In this document: positions 53,296-58,497 of the stretch, one piece after another
Numbering within the stretch: the stretch's first letter is position 1
Layout of the letters: each line of letters opens with the position of its first letter
NCBI RefSeq assembly: GCF_028618695.1
Contig: NZ_JAQIVI010000297.1
Coordinates: 22,693-81,189 of the forward strand
Length of the DNA: 58,497 nucleotides
Direction of reading: 5' to 3'
Origin: Natrinema soli
GTDB lineage: Archaea; Halobacteriota; Halobacteria; Halobacteriales; Natrialbaceae
Notes under the pieces: model-generated
What the model saw: the letters and a program-made list of their open reading frames with translations, nothing else
Database searches by the model: none
Told to the model about the DNA's origin: nothing
Translations under genes and position numbers: made by a program

Positions 53296-53919
53296 TTACT
53301 CGTCCTCGACGACCATCGCCTCTTCCGGCGGGGCGATCTCGAGGTTAGCAGCGCCCTGTTCAATCTCTTCGGGCGTCGTGTCCTCCGACTGAGCCAGTAG
53401 CTCAGTAAGCTCCTTGGACGAAAGTGGTTCTTCGGCACTCGACTTCCTATCCATATCTCTCCTTACCGTATCCGGACGGATAAAGTTGCGTGTCGGCTCT
53501 CCTCCATCGGGCCAGCCAGGTGGACCGCCGGGTGCCTGCTGCTCTTCGTAGACGTTGATGAAATAGGCAGCCTCACGTTTGAAATAGTCCACACAGCCAC
53601 GGATAACAGTCCCACAAAGCCGTGGGAGTGGGCCATGTCGCAACTTCAACTGCACTTCTTTGCTTGAGCGTCGGTCAACGTCAACGTGTAGTCCCTCTCG
53701 ATAGACGTTGTGGCCTGTCGTGGACGTTTCGTTATGGTCTATTCGGGCGATGTCCTTCCACCGGAGCGGGCTCGTGGATTTGATGTAGTGGAGCTGTACG
53801 AGAAAGCGAGGGATATGCCCCTGTTGCCGATCGAACCCTACGGTGATCTGGCAGTCGCGTCGGCCAGCCTGAACGGCCTTAGAAACATCGTATCCTGTCG
53901 GGGGAGTGGGGCCGGTCAT
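53296..53919 (-). CDS. Conserved haloarchaeal protein (DUF7718-like)
   Basis: 207 residues from 'MTGPTPPTGYDVSKAVQAGR'. The core 'PRFLVQLHYIKSTSPLRWKDIARIDH' region, 'TGHNVYREGLHVDVDRRS' and 'RGCVDYFKREAAYFINVYEE' is seen in small haloarchaeal proteins usually paired with a short HTH protein. The C-terminal ~50 residues ('SSKELTELLAQSEDTTPEEI') may be the fused HTH-like partner or an antitoxin-like tail. Function unknown. Confidence 0.65.
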   Translation of the reverse strand: MTGPTPPTGYDVSKAVQAGRRDCQITVGFDRQQGHIPRFLVQLHYIKSTSPLRWKDIARIDHNETSTTGHNVYREGLHVDVDRRSSKEVQLKLRHGPLPRLCGTVIRGCVDYFKREAAYFINVYEEQQAPGGPPGWPDGGEPTRNFIRPDTVRRDMDRKSSAEEPLSSKELTELLAQSEDTTPEEIEQGAANLEIAPPEEAMVVEDE

Positions 53920-54093
53920 GGGAAAATGCACTCACAACCGCTTGATGGGTCTTACTCATTCGCACTGCCGATGTTCCTTCGCGTGCCTGAAGTCCCACCA
54001 TCGCTGGTCACCCGACATCATCTGGATCAAGTTCTTCGAGCCGCTTGCGCATTTCGCGTGAGTCAGACCTTGACGAGGGATTGTACTCCTTTG

Positions 54094-54825
54094 GAGGGTG
54101 TTATAGAAGAGTTCACAAGGCGGTTGATTTCAGGACTATCGAGGACAAGACTTCTACTCAGTGGGTGTTGCGAATCTACCGGAACAACTCCTTGTAGAGA
54201 TCGCAAACACATCAAACGGAGACGATTAACATCCGAGGAGTTGCCGTGGGTTCAGGAGTTACCGGGGCGTTCTTCGGGATTTAGACAACCACCCCGACCG
54301 TAGACGCCTCGTTCGCTCTCTGCGCTCCCGAGAACTGAATTGACGCAGTAGGGCCACAGCGATGCAACGTATGTAGAACCGTCGTGGCGAAGATATATCC
54401 CGGATGGGGAATCGTCTTCGCGTTCGTACCACGGCAACGAGGAAAGTGCAGTCGCAGTGGTATCAAATTCCGATTTATTAACCTGCAGGTCCGCTGTCCC
54501 ACTCTCACTTGCACTTGCTCGGTCAAGGGCCGTCTGAATAGGTTCTACAGTACGAATCCGCTTGCCACTAGATGGCGTAATCGTTGCCTCAGGCGGCGCC
54601 TGTGTCTCCAATATCTCTAGTAGTCCCCCATTCTCACCCGGTTTGGCGATACAACCTGACAGCGGGAGGAGAGCAAAACTGGAGGCAGCGAGAAACCGAC
54701 GGCGTTTCATAGAATAGATAAGTAGACGGCTTATTAATTGGTTTCTACCTGTAGTTAGCGTTCAGTCGTTCCTCTGTATCTATCAATTCGAGACAGGGGT
54801 ATGCGAACTGTTCTATGACGCCCTC
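54094..54825 (-). mobile_element. 732-bp TIR-bounded element carrying a lipoprotein gene
   Basis: Left end 54094-54116 and right end 54803-54825 are 23-bp inverted repeats matching at 19 positions; both share the core ATAGAA and GAGGG edge with the IS at 52191-53260. No transposase is inside, only the lipoprotein gene at 54252-54710. It could be moved in trans by the transposase at 52246. It interrupts a small membrane-protein gene. Confidence 0.65.
54252..54710 (-). CDS. Secreted lipoprotein with Tat-type lipobox signal
   Basis: 152 residues. 'MKRRRFLAASSFALLPLSGC' is a short twin-arginine signal with the lipobox L-S-G-C, so the mature protein would be lipid-anchored at Cys20 on the outer face. 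The rest is 130 residues with 'LPWYEREDDSPSGIYLRHDG' and two further Cys ('PYCVNSV', 'GGCLNPEE') that may form a disulfide. I do not recognise the domain. It lies wholly within a TIR-bounded element and could be cargo. An AT-rich 'TTAATAAG' is about 30 nt upstream. Confidence 0.75.
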   Translation of the reverse strand: MKRRRFLAASSFALLPLSGCIAKPGENGGLLEILETQAPPEATITPSSGKRIRTVEPIQTALDRASASESGTADLQVNKSEFDTTATALSSLPWYEREDDSPSGIYLRHDGSTYVASLWPYCVNSVLGSAESERGVYGRGGCLNPEERPGNS

Positions 54826-54921
54826 AATGTGACTGCCAGTAGAGTATACAGGCTACCGAGAACAACGATAATGCGGCCAGTACCGATCGATGAGATGAAC
54901 CGCTCCCAGCTACCCATTATC

Positions 54922-55850
54922 TGCCGTGTTGAATAGATGCTGAGTCACGGTTAGAGTGGCTCACAGAGTGGTTCTATGTTCGAGAGGGCGAACATGAGGA
55001 CAATTTCACGGAACTGCCGATACCAGCCCAGTGCTCGCACGGCATCGCCGAGCGAGCGCTTCGTTGTCGAATACGAAGTTTCGGCCATCCAGCGCTGAGA
55101 GTAGTCTTTTGCCCGGATGAGTGCGTTGTGTCCTAGCGTCAACGGCCTTGACCCACGCTGGAGAATGAGTGGTTCGACACCGAGCGCGTAGAACTCGTAC
55201 TTCGTGACCCAGTTGTGGAAGGCTCTGTCGGCGGCGACAGATAGCAGGTCGTCCGCATTCCGGCGGACGACCTGCAGCCCGGTCTTCGTATCGTGTTTCC
55301 ACCGGGCAGATATGTGTACGTCGAGGACAGCAAGAGACTCTCTATCGGTTAGTGTCGTTACTTTCAGTGTTTGGACGTTACTTCCCGACCGCTGGCGGTA
55401 GTACGACGAGGCCGAGCGGCGGTCGAAGAACGTGCTGTCGAGTGGCGCGTGGCCAGACTGCGGGTGCTGCTGTGCGTTTCCGCGCAGCAGCGCCCGCCAC
55501 ACCCACATTTTCAGCCGGTCGAACGATTTGTAGATTGTGCTGTAGTCCGGGAGGTCGTCCCGGTCTAAGCCGAGTGCGTCACGAATCTCGGCCATGTACT
55601 TCAGCCGATTCGGTGTTTCGCGGTAGCTGTGGTCGTCTTCGAGCCGGAGACAGTGCAGCACGACGTGTTTACAGCGGGCGAACCCGCCGCTGGCGGGCTC
55701 GCCCGCGTGCTTCCCCAACGCTTGTTTGACTAGACGACGACACTGCTCAACGAAGTTGAGGAGATCGGCTTCCATAGACAGAACCGATTTCCTCGGCTTC
55801 GCCCTTCTACTCCATGATAACAGCTGATTAGACCGCTATTGAACACGGCC
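54922..55850 (-). mobile_element. IS5-family element
   Basis: Ends GCCGTGTTGAATAG (54923-54936) and CTATTGAACACGGC (55836-55849) are inverted repeats with one mismatch, bracketing an IS5-type transposase on the minus strand. Insertion apparently removed the start of the gene at 55851-56218. Confidence 0.85.
54951..55775 (-). CDS. IS5-family transposase
   Basis: 274 residues. 'APLDSTFFDRRSASSYYRQR' holds the first catalytic Asp, 'LLSVAADRAFHNWVTKYEFY' the second, and 'RWMAETSYSTTKRSLGDAVR' the final Glu. The N terminus 'CKHVVLHCLRLEDDHSYRET' and the 'LPDYSTIYKSFDRLKMW' region are typical of haloarchaeal IS5 transposases. The gene is intact and inside matching terminal repeats. Confidence 0.88.
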   Translation of the reverse strand: MEADLLNFVEQCRRLVKQALGKHAGEPASGGFARCKHVVLHCLRLEDDHSYRETPNRLKYMAEIRDALGLDRDDLPDYSTIYKSFDRLKMWVWRALLRGNAQQHPQSGHAPLDSTFFDRRSASSYYRQRSGSNVQTLKVTTLTDRESLAVLDVHISARWKHDTKTGLQVVRRNADDLLSVAADRAFHNWVTKYEFYALGVEPLILQRGSRPLTLGHNALIRAKDYSQRWMAETSYSTTKRSLGDAVRALGWYRQFREIVLMFALSNIEPLCEPL

Positions 55851-56218
55851 GCCTTAGAAGGACTCTCGCTTGTCTCAATCGGTCCGCTTGGCTGGCGGCT
55901 CAATATCTCGTTCAAAACGGCAGAGGAACGCCGTAACCAAGTCGTCTCTGAGTTCGTCAATGCAGAGTTCATCGAAGCGGTTGATTCGTTCCTCGAGACT
56001 GTGCTACCACCGGGGTGCTATGGGGAGATCCCGACGACGTAGGCGGCGTATTGTTCTACCCACAGGATCCGTTCTCCTTATTGAATAATCATGAGTTTGG
56101 AAAGTGGATCAAGTTGGCCGCTCGGTTGACCGGCACTGGTGAACCTGATACTGAGGCGACTGTCTCAATAGGTCCGTCTATATCACAGACAGCGGTTACG
56201 GAACCAAGGGGGCGATAG
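55851..56218 (+). pseudogene. Truncated gene of unknown function
   Basis: The forward strand reads 'EGLSLVSIGPLGWRLNISFK', 'TAEERRNQVVSEFVNAEFIE' and 'AVDSFLETV', then after a one-base shift near 56005 'DVGGVLFYPQDPFSLLNNHE', 'FGKWIKLAARLTGTGEPDTE' and 'SISQTAVTEPRGR' with TAG at 56216. The 5-prime end is missing at the IS5 border. I do not recognise it. It ends 1 nt before the next small gene. Confidence 0.45.
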
Positions 56219-56219
56219 C

Positions 56220-56474
56220 ATGAGCGCAGAGCAGGCCACGTTAGGAGAGTTCGAGCAAGCAGAGACGTCTGCGCATTGTGACCGTCCGAAGTGCAACCAT
56301 CCAAATACGGACGGAAGCCGGTGCAAGAATCCGGTAATCCCGATTGAAGGGGTAGACGTTTGCACCGTTCACTTAGGAGGGTCTGACGACGAGAACGATA
56401 GCTATAGTTCGGACGGGGAAGCCGATCGACCAGTGTGGGAACGGCAGAGTTCCGAACTCTTGGGTGGACAATGA
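56220..56474 (+). CDS. Small Cys/His-rich protein
   Basis: 84 residues. 'SAHCDRPKCNHPNTDGSRCK' and 'VDVCTVHLGG' provide four Cys and two or three His, which could bind zinc. The second half is acidic and probably unstructured. It begins 1 nt after the preceding truncated gene, so it was likely its operon partner. Family unknown. Confidence 0.5.
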   Translation: MSAEQATLGEFEQAETSAHCDRPKCNHPNTDGSRCKNPVIPIEGVDVCTVHLGGSDDENDSYSSDGEADRPVWERQSSELLGGQ

Positions 56475-56529
56475 GTGGGGCTGCTGTGAGAAGTCGGTGG
56501 CCGGTGGCTATGGGACCGCGGGTGGGGTA
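56475..56529. other. Short gap, no gene
   Basis: Nothing recognised between the small Cys/His gene and the copper-protein scrap. Confidence 0.3.
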
Positions 56530-56592
56530 TTATTCGACCTGGATCTCGCCGACCATCTGGCAGTCGTGGGGTGAACAGACGTACTCAGCCAT
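56530..56592 (-). pseudogene. Possible halocyanin C-terminal scrap
   Basis: A 20-codon frame 'MAEYVCSPHDCQMVGEIQVE' ending in TAA. The Y-x-C-S-P-H-x3-M-x-G-x-I-x-V-E pattern matches the copper-binding C terminus of plastocyanin-like halocyanins. Nothing upstream resembles the rest of that protein, so it is probably a gene remnant, if not a chance match. Confidence 0.3.
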
Positions 56593-56631
56593 GTTCGCAC
56601 CAATTAGACGTAGTCTATCGATACGCGACCA

Positions 56632-57594
56632 TCAGTGGGCCTGCTGCTCGAGTGTCGGGACGGGGACGGCCTCGAGGACGGTCTCGAGCACGTGGTCGGT
56701 GTCGACGTCGTTGACGGTCGCCTTGGGTGTGAGGACGAGGCGGTGAGCCAGTACGGGGTGGGCGACGCGTCTGATGTCGTCGGGGGTGACGTACTCGCGG
56801 TCGGCGATCGTCGCGGCGACGCGGGCTGCTTCGAACAGTCGCTGGGTGCCGCGTGGGGAGACGCCGGTATCGACGTTGGTTGCGGTTCGCGTGGCTCTGG
56901 CGATGGCGACGGCGTACTGGAGGACGTCGTCGTCGACGTGGATCTGCTCGGGGACGGCTCGGAGGTCGGTAACCTGGTCGCCCTCGAGGACGGTCTCGAC
57001 GCTGGGGGTTGTTCGTTCGCGCGAGGCGCGTCGGCGGAGGAGGTCTGCTTCGCCGTCTTCGTCGGGATAGCCGAGCGAGGTTTTGACGAGGAACCGATCG
57101 AGCTGCGCCTCTGGGAGCGGGAAGGTGCCGTCCTGGTCGATCGGGTTCTGGGTCGCGACGACGAAGAACGGCTCCGGAAGCTGTCGGGTCTCGCCGTCGG
57201 TCGTCACCTGTCCTTCTTCCATGGCCTCGAGCAGGGCGGCCTGAGTCTTCGGCGGCGCGCGGTTGATCTCGTCGGCGAGCACGACGTTCGCGAAGATGGG
57301 GCCCTCGTTGAACTCGAAGGTGCCCTCGCGTTCGTCGAAGACGTGGGTGCCGGTGACGTCGGCGGGCAGGAGGTCGGGGGTGAACTGGATGCGCGAGAAC
57401 GAGAGCCCGAGCACGTCGGCGAGACTGCGGGCAGTGAGGGTCTTTCCGGTGCCGGGGACGTCCTCGAGCAGGACGTGGCCGCGGCCGACGGCGCCGAGGA
57501 GGATCGTCTCGAGGACGTCTCGGTCGCAGATCACCGCATCGCCGACCGCGTCACAGATGGTGTCGCTCAACTCGCTCGCTCGGGATACGTCCAT
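56632..57594 (-). CDS. MoxR-family AAA+ ATPase
   Basis: 320 residues from the ATG at 57594 (57606 also possible). Walker A 'EDVPGTGKTLTARSLA' near residue 50, Walker B 'VVLADEINRAPPKTQAALLE' near 105, 'GQVTTDGETRQLPEPFFVVATQNPID' as sensor region, and the C-terminal AAA lid 'VSPRGTQRLFEAARVAATIA'. MoxR proteins act as chaperone-like ATPases with DUF58 and VWA partners; the DUF58 protein at 58179 lies upstream in the same direction, separated by the membrane protein gene. Confidence 0.95.
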   Translation of the reverse strand: MDVSRASELSDTICDAVGDAVICDRDVLETILLGAVGRGHVLLEDVPGTGKTLTARSLADVLGLSFSRIQFTPDLLPADVTGTHVFDEREGTFEFNEGPIFANVVLADEINRAPPKTQAALLEAMEEGQVTTDGETRQLPEPFFVVATQNPIDQDGTFPLPEAQLDRFLVKTSLGYPDEDGEADLLRRRASRERTTPSVETVLEGDQVTDLRAVPEQIHVDDDVLQYAVAIARATRTATNVDTGVSPRGTQRLFEAARVAATIADREYVTPDDIRRVAHPVLAHRLVLTPKATVNDVDTDHVLETVLEAVPVPTLEQQAH

Positions 57595-57648
57595 GGGGAT
57601 CGCCACCGCGTGACGCGATAAATCAGTTTTGCTCGCTCCTCACGAGGG

Positions 57649-58182
57649 CTACTCAATCGAAAGTAGCTCCCGCGGACCGAAGACGACAGCCACGAGTCCG
57701 CCGCCGAGCAGGAGCAGCGTCACTGCGACCAGCGGCTGGGTGCCCGTGACGAGTACCGAGGCTGCGCCGGCGAGCACGACGATCACCGTGCCAGTGGTGA
57801 CGCTCGCGAGTACGTGTGTGAGTTCGGCGCGAACGGTGGTCGCCGCCCGGCCGAGTTGGCGGCCGATACTGATCGCGTGCTGGCCGACGTCCCAGGCCAG
57901 TACCGACGCGGTGGTCCCCACGAGGGTGGCGAGGACACCTGCACCGTCGCCGGCAGCGACGAACGTCCCGAGGACGAGCCCCGCGCCGCCGATGGTCAGG
58001 ACGAGTCGATCGCCGACCAGCAACGCGAGTCCGAGCAGGAGCCAGCCGACCGACGCGATCGCCAGCCCGTGGCCCGACCAAGGGACGGTGACGCTCCAGG
58101 CGATGCCGGCGAGACAGACCGCGAGCCAGCTACTGAGTAGGGCCGGTGAGCCGTCAGGCGGGGTCGGGTTCGTGGCGCTCAT
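57649..58182 (-). CDS. Membrane protein of the MoxR/DUF58 operon
   Basis: 177 residues from the ATG at 58182, whose first bases overlap the stop of the DUF58 gene. Five or six hydrophobic segments ('LLSSWLAVCLAGIAWSVTV', 'WLLLGLALLVGDRLVLTIGG', 'VTTGTVIVVLAGAASVLVTG', 'LVAVTLLLLGGGLVAVVFGP'). Proteins like this (DUF7519-type) are regularly found in haloarchaeal MoxR-DUF58 clusters. Function unknown. The MoxR gene follows 54 bp downstream. Confidence 0.8.
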   Translation of the reverse strand: MSATNPTPPDGSPALLSSWLAVCLAGIAWSVTVPWSGHGLAIASVGWLLLGLALLVGDRLVLTIGGAGLVLGTFVAAGDGAGVLATLVGTTASVLAWDVGQHAISIGRQLGRAATTVRAELTHVLASVTTGTVIVVLAGAASVLVTGTQPLVAVTLLLLGGGLVAVVFGPRELLSIE

Positions 58183-58497
58183 CGTGTCCTCCGTAGCACA
58201 TCCTCGAGCGGACGATCCCACGCCCAGTCGACGACCGAGACGCCGGCGTTGTGCAGCGCGTCGATCCGCAGCGACCGCTCGAGGTGGGCGATCGCTCCGG
58301 CGGGGTAGGCCGTGGTCGTCGGGTCGGGTGAGACGACGGTCACCGCGGCCCCGCTCGAGCGAATCGTTCGCACGACGTCGAGGATGGCGTCGTCACAGAG
58401 CGGGCTGAACAGGAGTAGCTGCGCGTCGGGTGGGAGCCGGTCGAACTGACCGAGGCCGTCGCCCGGTGAGGCGGGAGGTTCGGGCCCGATCGCGTCG
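58179..58497 (-). CDS. DUF58-domain protein, C-terminal part
   Basis: Only the last 105 codons are in the window; the gene continues beyond 58497. 'LPPDAQLLLFSPLCDDAILD', 'VVRTIRSSGAAVTVVSPDPT' and 'ALHNAGVSVVDWAWDRPLED' are typical of the end of haloarchaeal DUF58 proteins (vWA-like fold). The TGA overlaps the next ATG by 3 nt (ATGA), so translation of the two is coupled. Confidence 0.75.
   Translation of the reverse strand, partial: DAIGPEPPASPGDGLGQFDRLPPDAQLLLFSPLCDDAILDVVRTIRSSGAAVTVVSPDPTTTAYPAGAIAHLERSLRIDALHNAGVSVVDWAWDRPLEDVLRRTR

Larger units (their letters stand above)
54008..54917 (-). pseudogene. Small membrane protein gene split by the 54.1-54.8 kb element
   Basis: The 5-prime part, from the ATG at 54917, reads 'MGSWERFISSIGTGRIIVVL' then 'GSLYTLLAVTL' (one membrane segment) up to the terminal repeat at 54825. 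Beyond the other repeat the frame reads 'KEYNPSSRSDSREMRKRLEE' and 'LDPDDVG' with TGA at 54008. Joined, this makes a short single-span protein with a charged helical tail of a kind common in haloarchaea. The close fit of the two halves supports a real insertion. Confidence 0.65.

Overview
The window looks like haloarchaeal DNA (class Halobacteria). The evidence is high GC, very acidic predicted proteins, many leaderless genes with a TATA-like box 25-30 nt before the start codon, haloarchaeal insertion sequences, a TFB-like factor, gas-vesicle genes and Tat/lipobox signals. I cannot name the genus. The dense IS load and many broken genes suggest an accessory chromosome arm or a megaplasmid.

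Layout. (1) 0.35-25.2 kb is a catabolic acyl-CoA island. It holds an LLM-type flavin/F420 oxidoreductase, a biotin-dependent acyl-CoA carboxylase (alpha and beta subunits, divergent), an AtuA-like protein split into two overlapping genes, two DUF35/OB-fold + SCP-type thiolase pairs (the first thiolase is frameshifted), a FadA-type thiolase, a 3-hydroxyacyl-CoA dehydrogenase/enoyl-CoA hydratase fusion, an acyl-CoA dehydrogenase and five different acyl-CoA ligases. Together they form an activation, dehydrogenation, hydration, oxidation and thiolysis route with a carboxylation step, as expected for branched-chain or isoprenoid acids. The substrate is not determined by the sequence. One AT-richer ligase sits between two transposase remnants. 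(2) 25.2-34.1 kb is mixed: IS scars, a BtrH_N/DUF4872 protein, a cupin, two paralogous MBL-fold hydrolases, a bacterial-type pyruvoyl aspartate decarboxylase (panD), a damaged HTH gene, a decayed IS630 and a decayed tnpB. (3) 34.2-40.6 kb has housekeeping-like genes: UspA, a DUF92 membrane protein, a broken prephenate dehydratase, a TFB-like factor without zinc ribbon, a CPA2 antiporter with TrkA domains, and zinc-ribbon proteins. (4) 41.2-43.7 kb is a compact five-gene cluster built only from gas-vesicle accessory families (two GvpA/J/M-fold proteins, GvpK, GvpF/L) plus an unrecognised predicted DNA-binding protein; no recognisable gvpA, gvpC, gvpN or gvpO is in the window. (5) 43.8-56.6 kb is a mobile-element graveyard. 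It has three tetR genes (two broken), a padR gene split by an IS6-type element with a perfect 8-bp target duplication, several tnpB relics with structured ends, a metal P-type ATPase relic, a TIR-bounded IS, and a 732-bp element with related TIRs that carries a lipoprotein gene and splits a small membrane-protein gene. (6) 56.6-58.5 kb begins a conserved MoxR / DUF58 / membrane-protein operon that runs off the end.

Several frameshifts lie in homopolymer runs and may be sequencing errors; others (internal deletions, stop codons, IS insertions) are clearly biological decay.
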